A stretch of 64,000 nucleotides of DNA, taken from positions 19,073,753-19,137,752 of the forward strand of contig HG738138.1 in the NCBI GenBank assembly GCA_000499405.2, in the 5' to 3' direction. The DNA is from Onchocerca volvulus. Its lineage: Eukaryota > Nematoda > Chromadorea > Rhabditida > Onchocercidae. The notes beneath the pieces were generated by a model. That model worked only from the letters and a program-made list of their open reading frames with translations, did not search any database and was not told the origin of the DNA. The position numbers and the translations under genes are program-made. Every line of letters starts with the position of its first letter. Within the stretch, counting starts at the first letter, position 1. This document shows, in pieces, positions 24,181 through 37,800 of the stretch.

Positions 24181-27100
24181 TTTCTTTTGGGGAACTTTTT
24201 CACACTCAGATGTCGGCAAAGCTGATCATTTCTCAATTTGTTTCATCCTTACAAACTTATTTAGTATCATCGCCTTTCAATTCCCTTTCCTAAATAAAAG
24301 TGCATGGTATCATTCAGGATAATTCTGAGATCAAATAGAATCTGTTGTTTTTTTTTATTTTATTTTTTTTCAGGTCACATAAGATGTGTGATTTGTTAGA
24401 AAAATTGTGATATTCTTCATCGAAGATCATCCATCATTCAATCAGTCATTCGATCAGAAAATTCTGAATACATTCATGAATCTAAGATGATGTTTTAAAG
24501 GAGAAGCATTCTTTCTGAATGATTCCATTTTTGTAACAACAGTCTGGAAACTGTTCATAGTTCAGCCGTCAAAATTTCTAGCATTTTTTTTTCCGAAGCG
24601 AAAGATTGAAACATATATTTCTTTCATTTCATTAATTTTTTTCCAAAAATTTGGAAAAAAGATTTGGAGAAGTTTATTACTTGAATACATGTCAACTACT
24701 AGATTACAATCTTACCAAACGTGAAGCAATGATATGGCAAGATTCACGAATAAAAAGTAAACAGTAAATTTATCAGAAAGAAAACAATGCAGTTACAGGG
24801 CTAACATTGGGACTTCATATAATCAGCAACATTGGAAACATTCTGAAGGAGAAATATTTCACGACAGTTATGGAAAGGATCATAAATGAAGAATATCAGT
24901 CTTATTTCTAACCAGATGACTCTTATTCTTAACAGTTTGTTAGGCAGCTACAAAATTAAGTTCATTGCTGGATAGAATTCTTCTAACAAGAATCTTTAAT
25001 GGTTTTTCGTCTTGAATTATAATTTTGAAATGATTCCATCACTATGAATTAAAAATTTCTATACTACCAGCTAATTTTTACTTATTATAGCCTGACTTTG
25101 CCTATATTGTTTGTATTTCATAAATTTGAAAGTCCAGAGCAAATTTATTTCTAATTTTGAAATGTCAAAAATCTTTTTATATTTACTAATAAAAGACGAA
25201 TCATTGCCATTTCTCAATTTTTTTTTTAAAAGAAAGTCAGAAATCTACTAATTTCAGAATCTTTCACCTTCTTGCTTATAAGATTTATAGTCATTCATCA
25301 TTTAAAAAAAAAGAAGAGTTTGCATAATTCTTTTGCATTTTCAAGAAATCATGAAGTTAAGAAGTTGAACTTTGATCCAACCTCAACTGTTCATAAATTT
25401 TGACTTTTAATATTTCATATATACCGGTATACATCGTTGTGAACAATCTTTCTATTCCAATAAATCTCTTTTTTTGAAGAATGCTACTGCTATTCTTACA
25501 CTGACGAAGAATAAACTAAGAGAATGAATGAAGGTTAAACATGTCGATGAAGTCAAATGCAGAGGCAGAATATTTTGAGCATGGAATCTTGGATCTTTTC
25601 TATCTTTCGTATTTACTGTGTCTTCCTCCTGAACTGTAATATAGGAATGTCAGATGTTTCTTTCTTTTTTTCGTCTTCGTTTCAAAAGCAATACCTACTC
25701 ACTATTGCTTTTACCATTTCTCAATTAAAGTAATTAACATTCCCGTAATGAATTTTGTTTCAGTGTTTGCAATAGCATGAGCCGATTTCTTGCCTTTACC
25801 GAACCTTTCAATCATTGTCATTTTCTTTCCTTCCCAAAATCTCAACCAGATTCTCAGAATTCATTTGTAAAATGTCAAGTGGCTGCTTTCATAAGTTTTT
25901 CGCAGCATCATGTTATATTCCTTGACAATTTTTGATTTTTTTTTTTTTTTTTGACCGAGAAAATGAATGCTCGTGTTTTCCGTAAGGAACGTATTATTAT
26001 ATTCTGTAATCAGATATTGCTAACACCCACATGACATTGAGATATCGTCGGATTTCATAGTAAATATAATTATTCTTTAATCGAACTTAAGTAGTTTTTA
26101 TAAAGAAATTTCTTGGAGTACTTGCTTAGTTCTATCCATTAATCAGGAATGAAATTCCACAAGCTGTCTAAATCTTTTTAATATAATTTTGCTTCTAAAA
26201 AGACTGTCTGGGATAGAATCAGAAGTGCTTTTTTCGAATGATTGGATTCAGAGAACTTCTCGACAAGTTCTTTAGTCTAATTATTTAGGTTTTATAGATA
26301 TAATTATAGAAATGTTTTTCATTGTACTTGCAATAATTATAATTCATATAAACTGCATGTTGAAGTGTACTTATTTTAACCATATATTAGGACTGAGATA
26401 CTTGGACACGCAATAAAACACTTTCTTACTTCGCTGTCATGTCTCACGTCATTCTCTGTTCTTATTGAAAACATATTCAACATACACTTTAACTTTTCCA
26501 ATCCTTGGAATTTCCTGATATCCAAGTATAATACTTTTATATGGATGACCCGATGGCTTTGCAGATTCCATTCACTTTATTTTTCTGCTATTGCAGGAAA
26601 TATATGAAAGGGTAGTGTAGGAGGAGTCTTTATGCAACAAATCCAATATCATCCTTCGGAGATATCGCAAAAATGAATGGAGTGACATAGCAAATTGAAA
26701 TATTCATGTGATGTTCTAAGAGATATTTGCTGATTTTTTCATTCTGCTCTCTCTGTGAGAAAATTACCAGCTCTTTTTCAGTCTTTGGGTATACTTCGAA
26801 ATGAGCCTGCATGATGATTATGACATTATCGCTATAGGGTCATCTTTTCCAGAAGAACTGAAGATTCGATCACAATTTTTCATACCATTCAAAGAAAGTT
26901 GCGTAAATGTAAACCTTTTTGAGGAAAGAAATAAAAGAAACAAGAGTGAAAGAAGAAAATGGTTTGAATTCAATAATACTTTCAAAAGTTACGGGCTTTT
27001 AAGACTACTTGAACAAGAACCGGATAAATCAAAGCCACATTGCTAACTAAAGTTATTCAACTGGAATAGAAATGTAATCAAATCCCAAATCTCTATTCCA

Positions 27101-30100
27101 ACTTGTGGCAACACGCTCTGGATTGTCAAACTGTTTACTGCTAGTACTTCAAGTCTCAGAAAAGTAACTGTCCTTCATTAATCCATAAAGTCTGCTCTTT
27201 TTTTTCCTGTTCATGAATTTCCTTATTCGGCTACTATTGCAAGATATTTCTTAATAACTACTTGCTTGCCCTTTACCTATCCATCAGCCCTAAAACACCA
27301 AAAAATTTATCTATCTCGAGAGACTTATATTTAACAGACCCAGTAAAAATCCAAGAATTTTGAATTTAATTAGTGTATCTTCAACATATCTACTAAGCTA
27401 AACTTTATCATAAAAAGAGCACCGCGTTTGATTTCTTGTCATTTCCTACAAAATAATGTAGCAAAATTTCGGAAATACCCAAATCCTTAAAAGCAAAAGT
27501 AGATTGGACTGAGCGACAACTTGTTCCTTAAAAAATCATTTAATCGCAGTAAGAAGAACAGAAAAAACTCCAGAATTACTACGCGACAAGATCATAAAGA
27601 AAGAATGATACTTATTGATTGCTGTCACTCAAAGATATGATTATGAAATTGCTAACTTGCAAATATTGGCTGAACTGTTTCCAAGTTACATCATGAGGAA
27701 GAGATGAAAAACAATGACAATTTCTAAATACAATAACTTATTCTCGAGCTATTTACTTATGGATTGTTTTTTACATTGTTTCCGGATGAGGAATAAATTG
27801 AATACTTTGAAAGTATGATCCTGTTTATTGAATAATATCACAAGATCACAAGAAAATGCCTTTTTCCGTTTCTTTTTCTACCTAAAACAGCTGTAGCACT
27901 TGCTAATGCGTACCTCCTTCTATGCATAAATTTTGCAATATTTTTAAAACGAATATGCAAAAATGATAATTTCAATTTGCAGATAGCAGTTTTTTAATTG
28001 AAAACTTTTGTTTTTTTCACTTATTGATTTTTCTAACAAAGGGGAGGGATTTCAGAAAATTCGTATCGTCACCATTTATTATTGTTCAGTGGTATTCGAG
28101 CTGAAAATATCTGCTTCTGTTGTTTTGGCCGCTTCTCCGAAACTTTTCATTGTTTCCCATTTGCGCCATCTATCATTTTCTCCTCTGTTCGCATATTTCA
28201 TTGCTTACATTGCGCCTCTTAAAGCGTTTAAAGTTTAAAGACGAATTCATTTAAATAAATTAATTTTCGATGAAATCAATATCTGAAGTTCTTTGGAAAT
28301 ATCATAATGAAATGGTTAATTCAATTTTCGGAGCTTCATTCCACTTTTCTTTTAAAATAAACATCTTAATCTAATGGGAAGCATTCGTTCAAATTCTTTC
28401 GAACACATCCTGAGAATAGTGCAGATTTTCGCACGCATTTGATGATGAACTTTCTATCATTTAAAAAATGTGAGAAGTGGTTCGTTTCTCATTTTGTTCC
28501 ATCATTTAATTGCGATTTGAATATTACAATTTGTGTTACGCATTTCTTGTTGAATAGGACAGCTGTTGTTACATTCTGTTTCCACAGGTAATCACGTCAA
28601 ATAGATTGTTTGCTCTTGACCGATGTTACGAAGTTAAAAAAAAAAAAAAAAAAAAAAGAAAAAAAAAACGTTGCAAAAATTGTGCCCCGATACTTTTTGT
28701 CCGTTGAAACATAATGAATTAGTTTTTGAATACTTTCATTATTCGATGAATTTACATAGTTAATAAATCTCTTCAGTTTCCTTCCACTTCTTCAACTGTA
28801 ATAGGAATAATATTACAAGATTCTCATAAAGTAGAATATAATATCATGGGTGTTCCATTCATCACTAACAAAAACATTGCTTATTCTCAGCTTGTCAGCC
28901 TGCAAAAAGTATGTAGCTTCCTTAGATCGAATCTTGTCATCGTGAGAAATGAAACTCTGCTAAATATTTCCAAAACAAGATGCCTATTGTTCATTTTTTC
29001 CTCTCTTTATCCATTTTCTCATGTAGTGAACTAGTTCAGAACCAATCTTTTTCCCCATCCAAATGATTTATATCAGTTTAAGGAGCAGCACATCGCCAAT
29101 ACAGTCGATAATTTCTTTTTGCATGGCACCATCGCTTTAAAGATACTCTAAAACAATACGGAGCTTCTTTTCTATCAATGGCAATATTTCCTTGAGATGA
29201 TTTAACATTTATTCAGATTTCATTTATTCAGACATTGATTTAACACTCTTTCAAATATTGATTAATATTGCATTTTTTAACAAATTAAATATCCTCTGTC
29301 AGATGTTAGAAAAAACAATCAATCCCAATTATCAAAGCATATGACAAAGATGACTGTCGTTGAAAAGATTCGACTTAGCTTAAATTCTATCAAATGTAAC
29401 ATTATTCAAGCTAATTTTCGGAATATTTAGTAAGAAACTTTCATTTCATATCTCATTACATATTGTTGTCATCAACTTGCAACCACAAACCTTCTACAGT
29501 TTTTCTTGATATATCTTGCGCTGCATGCAAAAGCACTATTAGTGATCATGTATGCACATGAACATGGGATACTATCTGTCACCTCGTTATGATACTTTTA
29601 TTTTGCTCAGGGAACATAGGGATGTATCGAGTATCTAGTAGTCGCATTGTAAGCGAAATATGGGTTTGATGAGAAGCTGTAAGAGCTTGCATTAACATAA
29701 ACAATAAAGAGCAGCATAGCAAGACTTCTTTATTGCAAGAATTTTCTTTTAAAATTAAAATTTTGAAACAAAGTTCGTGAATGGGATTGGCCAAAAATCA
29801 ATCCATTTCAAGAAAATGTAATTAGGAGTTCTGCTGATTTTCAAAACAACATTTCTTTCGTAATTTCATTGCTTGCTAAGAATACCTCGCCGTCTAACTT
29901 CACCTTTGTTTTTAAAAAGTTTAAAAAAGGTGTTCTGTCTCCAGTTTTTCTTCTGAACATCCAAAAATAAATAGTACACGACCTCTGCACGAGTTATTAA
30001 AAGATAGCTTGATTTATCGCTTCCTCATCTGCAAAGCCAAAGTTGCTTTGTAAACTAATTTTTCATACAACACAGTGTTGAGACATCATTAGGAGTTGAT

Positions 30101-30674
30101 CTATTCTATTTCAACCAATCCTTTATCTGCTTTTGCTAGCTACGAGATTGAACTTTAGAATGATTCAAAGTCCAAGAGCATCTAACATAATTTAAACTTC
30201 ATTTTTTTTTTTTTTTGATTCATTTCATTTCATGTATTCCCAAATAAAATTCATTGAACTTTAACATTCATAATATAATGATAAATGACCGCTTTTGCCC
30301 ATTTGTTCTTCTAATTTTTCCTATTAACTTCAAAATTTCTTCCTTGAAAAAATGTATAATAATCTATACGTATATTATATTTCTTGATTTATTTTATTGT
30401 TAACGCAATAGTTGTATAAAGTACTGAGAATATAAGATAACCTAATTTCCATCTTTTTTCTTATATCCAATATAATAATAAATAAATCGTGCTGGGCTCG
30501 GTAAATATAGCTTCTACTATCATAATTTGAATAGTTATGAATATTTCACATCATCATTGTATTGAAGTTATAATTGAAGTATCCAAGCTTACATCCATCA
30601 TTGTTACAGATGGAACTTAGCTGTCCATCACCGAAACTTTCTAGAATGATTCCTACATAACTTAGAGAGAGAGA

Positions 30675-30719
<45 letters not shown>

Positions 30720-31790
30720 AGAAAGAGGGAGAGGGAAAGAGAGAAGGGAGAGGGAGAAAGATAAGGAATTGATTTAATTTACAACTCTTCCAAAGTGCTA
30801 ATGGGAATTGGTTCATTTCTAAAATGGTGTTTCAAAAAGGCTTTTCGTAAGGAAAGTCATTTCTGGAATGCTCGCTGTTCTAAATAATTTTTTTTCATAT
30901 TACTACTTCCATTTTGAATATCAATCATATCAAGACATACAAAGTTGAGAATCACGCCAAAACAGAGCGGATGTTTTAGAAATTTAAATAAGTCAAAAAA
31001 AAATTATTATATCTTTTGTTGGTTGCAAATTTTTGTGCTAACTTGATCTATCAAAAAATGATCACATTGCTTACAAACAGCTAAGTAAAACGCAAATTAT
31101 TGTTCTAAACCAGACAATTCAGTAGCAGGGTTTCAAGTTTATTCATTAGGAATCCGGATTATGCAATAGGATATTACAGTTCCATTCTGAATCTCGTTAA
31201 AAAAGAGCATTGGTGCAGAGTATAAGGGATGTCACTCACCATTACATAGCTCATCCTAAATTAACCTGCATATCTCATGTGAAATTCTCGAAATTCGACA
31301 AGAATATGCTTTGAAGAACAAAAAGCGGTAAACAGAAAGATGTAATGAGCAAAGTTTCTCCGTAGCTAAAGAAGTTTGGTACTCAACGCATTCTTCCATT
31401 ATTTCATCTTTCTTTCTCTTTAATTTTATATTGCTTATCTGTCTGTGAATGCATTTATAAAGTGTATACGTACGTGTGTAAATATATGTCCGTATATAGA
31501 TATATACTTACGTGTATACCTCTGTGTGTGTTCGACATCTCAGAGAAGTGGTCTTCACTGAAGTTGTGTAAAATTCAAATCAATTGTTTACACTCCATAT
31601 AATCTTGTGCGATGTTGTATTCTCGTTTCAAGAGAATTCAAATTCTGCATGTCATTTCTGCTGAATGCTAGGAACTGATGATGATGAATATATTTAGCAT
31701 ATGGATCTCGTCAGTCGAAAACCGGCGAACAACTTGAATAATATTGTCGAGACTATGGAACTTGAATATTGATGTAAATCATCTTTTCAG
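24181..31790. other. Gene-poor A+T-rich stretch
   Basis: No gene can be supported across about 7.6 kb. The longest frames (26801-27046 plus, 28008-28238 plus, 29579-29794 minus) have no recognisable domain and no convincing splice signals. The stretch carries homopolymer runs (poly-A at 28635-28668, poly-T at 25938-25952), a (GA)n microsatellite and a TA/TG-rich tract at about 31455-31535 (repeated GTATACGT and TATATA). It could be a long intron or regulatory DNA. Confidence 0.45.
30665..30762. repeat. (GA)n microsatellite
   Basis: An almost pure GA run, becoming GGGA/GAAA-interrupted toward the right. It explains the serine/leucine-repeat frame on the minus strand at 30628-30816. Confidence 0.97.
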
Positions 31791-31812
31791 TATGGCGAGG
31801 TTGTGAAGTGTA

Positions 31813-34800
31813 ATGAATATATTGCTGAATATTGTCATCTACGTGCTGTCAGTCGCCACTGGAATACACGCTCAGTGGAATATTGCCACAACAACCCTCT
31901 ACGGCAGCCGTAAATTTTATTTCCTGAATAATTTTTTGAATTTAAGATAGCTTTTGTAAGATTTTCAAGTGTTTCTGGTAAGAAATGAGACCTAAGAAGA
32001 TGTTTGTTATCTGCATCACAAAATGTTAAATTGATCTATACAAAGAGCCAAGTTTGGAATTGCAAAGAATTTTCTCAGAATGAGAAACTTCCTTGTATCT
32101 TTGGAAATATTAAAATATTGTCGAAGCGCACTCTTCAGGCAGTTTCTTTCAACATTTTGTGACAATTTCATTTTGCTAATATCATGTAGAATATCATAAG
32201 ATGAAATTTTTTTTGTTTTCTTTTCTTCTTCCGATATTTTAAGATATCCAAAAATTTCTCAGTTCCAAAAATTTCACGAATCATAAGCTTCTTCAGAATT
32301 ACCATACTTTCTGGAAGTACTACATGTTCGTTGCTTAAGAATATTTTATGAATGCCATCTGATCAAGAAGATTTAAAATTCCAAAATGCATAATTTCAGA
32401 ATTTCAAATCTTCTTGATCAGATGGCATTCATAAAATACATACATAAAGAAAATTCCTTTGAATGTAAGAACTGTTTATTTAAACTCTTTTTAACTTGCT
32501 TCTTCAAATTTCTTTCTTATTCTTTTCTCTCGAATTCGCTTTCTTTTATGTGCCTTTAGCTTCACTTCACAATATTGCATTTCATTCACATTCACAAATT
32601 AGATGCCACTTCTCAGTGAACATACTTTAGTTGTACTTCATTTGTGCAAACACGACCATTGTGCTTTGTTACTAGCTGTTATTTATCCAATATCTGATAG
32701 AGCTCATGTTCTTAATCGTAGTAAAAAAGTCGAAATATGTTCACTGAGAAGCTGCACTTAACTTTTGAGTATAATTGAAATAGAACATTGTGAAGTGAAG
32801 CTAAAAACATATACAAGATAATTGATCAAAATTATTCAATCTTAACCGTAATAATCACTCGAATGACTCTTTTTTTTTCGTTTTTTTTTGTTTTTTGTTT
32901 TGTTTTTTTAGCATTTAAAAATAAATATACTTGTCAGATTATTTGGAAGTGTGCATTCAAAATGCATGCTTTTATTGTTTTAATTTGTCAGCACCATTCT
33001 GCATACTGCAATTCTTCAAATATATCACTTTCTATTAGACATGCACTCTCAACATTACTAGCTCCATTGAAACTTTCAGCATCAGAAATTTCGATTGATC
33101 GAATCCATCTTGCTATTTATTCTGACAAATATTTTTTTAATTTCTTCATTTAACGTCTCATTCGTTGAAAGGAAAAGTGTAAAATTTCTCTGTAGTGTAT
33201 TTACAATGAAAATAAGAGTCAACATATGGCGAATAAATTAAGTATTAACTTTTTCATAAAATCAAATGAGTGCAAATCAAGCATGCGATAGAACGGAAAA
33301 TTGTTTTTTACTCTTGTTTTTTCCCTTTCTCCATCTTATCAACTACTGATACCGGAAAAAGTATATATTTAACACGGATATATGAAATTGAAATTGTATT
33401 GGTCGAAAAAGTCAATTCTCAACAGATAGTAATAATTCATTTATGCATTGATTTTCTAAATGACATTCCAACTTTTTTCATCTTGTGTGACTAGAACTTA
33501 CCAAATGCAAAATATTCTTTCAATATTAATACGAAATGACGATTTCGTATGATTCTAAAAATATTTAAAAAGAGTCATTTAAAAAAATGCTTTACTATAG
33601 GCTCTCAAGAGACAGAGATATCAATAAATTTTACCAAATTTTTTCTTTCAACTTTTTTTATTTTCGTCAAGCTCTAATTTTTTCTTCAATCCCCAACTTT
33701 GTTTCTTACTAGCTTTTTCTCTTTCCTTGCTATGTTCAGTCTATCTTGTTTTCGACTAGATGCAGCATGTACTATATATTTCCTTCTTTTATAATCCCAA
33801 ATTGTACTTGTCCATTAATTTATATGAATCTTAACATTACGCTAATCTTTTTGTGATTCTGTTCAGATATCGCATAATACTCTACAAACGTCATTTTCAT
33901 ATCCTTATCTTTGGAATTCCAAATTTGCTGAAGTTTAAAGTTCGTTATTCATTTTGAAGAGACAATTTATTCGAAATAGTGATATCCAGTTAGCCAACGA
34001 TTGAATAAAATCAACAAGATTTGGTAGCGGACATTAGGTACAAATCTATTAGATCTTTTTGGTCTTAATAATTATTATCTATTTTGCTTGAATAGTCATT
34101 ATCTTGTGAAATATACCACTTTCTTCATTATTAAAATTAAAAATCAGATGGCGACAATTATTTGTGACTGTGTAGAATGTAATTATCCTGTGCTTTTCAT
34201 TTCTATTCAAGTTTTGATTATTATTCACTTCTCATTAAAGATTCTGGCAAGCTATAAGCATTAGAAGAAAATATCAGCCAGGTGGAAGTACAAAATACCT
34301 TTTTATATATCTCCAATGTTTAATTACAAATATTGTAACTAAGTGTTATCAGCATCTCTGGCACTATGAAAATGCATTCATCTAGAAAAAATCAGATAAG
34401 TGAAACCTAGATAATCTATAAGCAATCATTGATTATTATGACTCTTAATCTAGACAGAATTTTCCTTCTCTATAACATTAGAATAACCTTTGAAGTAAAG
34501 AACATTTTTTAATCTATTAGAATGAAACAGTCACTTTCGAAAGAATAATCATGTATTCGTTATTCAGCACTAAAGGTTTGATAAAATCAAAGTTATTTTC
34601 ATTCCTAAATGAATGTCCAAATTTGTCATTTCAAAAATTGTAATATTTAAGACATTCTAACAATTATTTATTCATTTCAAGAGAAAATTGATAGCTTTGT
34701 CCAGGTTGTTGCAGAATTCCCTGAACTCTTTCTAATTTTGAAACAAACTTCCAGCAGTTTTCTTTTTTTTTTTTTTTTTTTTTTGATTTTGTTAAATATT

Positions 34801-37800
34801 TTTCGAGGCTTCTTTTCCTTAATGTTATGAATTGATTGATAACATAAAAGACTTTCTTAAACAAAAACAATAAATTCATTAAATGATTAACTGTTAACTA
34901 TGATCCATCCAAAATCAACAGTAATTTAAGACCATACGCGTTATGCATATATCAGTTTTAATTAATACTCGTTAAATAGTGATCATTTATATCCATATAA
35001 AAACAAAGAATCGTTATTAACAGAGTATAAAGTACTTGGCAAATGTATATTTTGCGTATAATATATGTTTAGTTTGTAAAGAATAAATGAATTTTGCAAG
35101 TTTATATTGAGTAATCTGTACTAACATTTATATTGGATTAATTTCCTTTACCGTAGAGCAATAATGACTGAAATACTTAATAATTCTAACCATTTATTAC
35201 AATTAATATCTTGCTGCTTTCATGATATTTCAAGAACTTCTTATGATACTTCAATGATTTTATTTTGTCCAAAAATTATATCACACATATCTCTCTTTAG
35301 TCATTCACAAAGTTTATCGAAAGGCAATGAAAAGGAACTATAGTGTGTTCGATTTTTGCATTTCATTTCAGTTGTAAAAGTTGATTATGGAACTGAAATA
35401 ATCTTTAAAAGATGTGGGAAATGACCGGAACAATTGTTGTTTCTTTGCTTTCCTTTTTCTCTTTCATCATTTCTTCAGCTGTTTGTTATTAATTTTTTAA
35501 ATTTATCAGTCATCCACAAAGCCTGTTTTAAAAATTTTGACATCACCTTCATGTTATTTTTTGTAAGATATTTTAATTTCTGGTTTTTTTTTTTTCTTTT
35601 CTGATTTATCGAAAATTTGTTTTTTGAATTAGATTATTACCCAGGTAACCAAAAATTATTAATTTGAAGTAAAGTTTTGTTTAAGCGAAAAAATATTAAC
35701 TGACTTTAGATTTTCCTTTGGAACATGTATTTTTGAAAAGTCCTCTTTTTTGATGAACTTTATTAGCGCATTTATGATTGTTAATTTTTATGTTATTTTA
35801 TAATGAGTTTTTTGTTTTAGCATTTAAAGCAGATATATATTTGGCTTATGATTTCATTTTTCGATTATTATTTTTTTTTTTTGATTAATTTTTTATGTTT
35901 TATTTTTGAAATTGGAAAAGAAAGTAATTTTTACTTTGTGGATTTAATAAATAAAGTGGCGCAGCCATCCGTCAATGGCCTAAAAAGACGTAAGTTATAG
36001 TATAGTAGAGATAAGGGTATTTTTTCCTATCTTTTTGAAAAAGGCGAAAGTATTAATTTATTTTTCGAAAGAAAATTGTGAATTCTTAACATTTTGCTTT
36101 GGTTGTTTTTCATTGTTTAGGCTTGTTAGCTATGATTATTTTTATTTTGCGAACTATTGCTTTTTTTTTGACTTTGTTAGATCGTCATTTTTTTAGGGAG
36201 GTCACAATATCATGTTGGTCTTAATAAGGTTGGTTATTCTGGTGTCTCATCTGAACAATATAGCAGTTGGTCCCAAATTCCCAATATGTTCAATAAAATA
36301 GAATGCTGCGAAAAACTTGACTTTCTAATGCATTATCAGAAAGTATGAAACAGAAAAACCAGTAATAATCCGTAAAAAAACAGAATCAGTATAATTGTGC
36401 TTTCAAAAATTCAGTTTTTAAATTCTCTCAAATGTATATTTGGATCCTTCAATAATCGACCTGTTATAAGGTATCAAAATGCTTCTAACAATCATTTGTG
36501 ATATCCTTACTTATAAAATATTTTACTACCATCTGGGAATAAAAATAAAAAGAAAAGACTATGGGGACATTTCTCGAGTCCATTATGCAAAGCATTGACA
36601 TTCCCACACTTGGATTCCAAAATTTTTCAGCTTTCATTCATACAAGCCAGCGTTGCTTTACTGCAAGAATCAGTTAAGTCTAATTTGATCAAATTTGCAT
36701 ATTATGTAAACAAGAAGAGCACTACTAGAGTGCCATTTATCCATCTATATTTTTCCTGAAGAAACAGCTTAGCATAATACTCTTTCATCCATTCCTGAAA
36801 GCATAATTGTTTTTTTTCAAAATTTAGAAAATTCCTTGTAGCAACAAAATTCTAAAATGAAGAGAATGTGGCGACAGTTCGTCAATTAAATAATATCGAA
36901 TTACTACTATTTGTGAAAGCATTTTTTGATGAAATTGGCCTAGAATGGAAAGATTTCTCTGGAAGTATAATCAATTTTGTATAACAACAGAGATGCTTGT
37001 AATGGTTTTATAGGATAATTAGAAGTCTTCTCGACAAGCAAATTAATAGTTTGTAATAGTAATTTCTGCCCATCTGAAACTTTTCAAATACCGCAATGAT
37101 CGAATTCTTACTCGCTTCATGAACTTGTCCTTGAGTTATTTCAATTCTCATAATTTGCTTCCTGCATTCTTAAAAACTGTAGCGAAACATGTTCATTCCG
37201 ATTCTCAAAAGCTTTCATTTGTTTATATAGCTTATTCTATCTTTTAATATGATTATGTTATGAACTGAAAAAGAAATACAGTACTCTTATTTCCATTGGT
37301 ATATATAATCTTTGATATCTATGATCTAAATACTATCAATATTTTTTATTTATTTTTACAAATCACTTTGGTTTTTTCCAAAACATTTGACATTCAATAA
37401 ATTGTTTTTTGAGATTTTTTTTTTTAAATATATAATCTCAAGTACATTAGCTTTTTTTTTTCACATTAAAAAAAAAGCTTATTATTATTTCTTACTATCA
37501 TTTCGATCCAAATTAATTTTTCGTATATGAAAAAAATTGTCGAAATTAGTATTTGCTATAAATTTATCTGTTGCGATACATTATAAATCTAAGTTAGTCA
37601 ACTAATACATAGGAAGATAAAAGATATTATGAGATACTGATGATTTTTTTCAATGTTGCAATTGTTCCTAGGATTTTCCGAATTTCGTCGCAATCTTATC
37701 AATTCTTGTTTAAATTTAAGTTTAAATTTATGTGAAATGCGTAAGTTAAGGTACTCATCAAATGTAAAATAGTGTTTTTTGAATAAATTTTTACAGCACT

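Noticed and set aside
26801..27046. 81-codon frame starting MSLHDDYDIIAIGSS
   Set aside because: Protein-like composition but no domain, splice signal or neighbour to support it; the opposite strand is also open here, as expected by chance.
30628..30816. Ser/Leu-repeat protein on the minus strand
   Set aside because: It is the translation of the (GA)n microsatellite.
35940..36030. Locally less A+T-rich stretch (GTGGCGCAGCCATCC) as a possible RNA gene
   Set aside because: No paired structure or promoter element that I can support.
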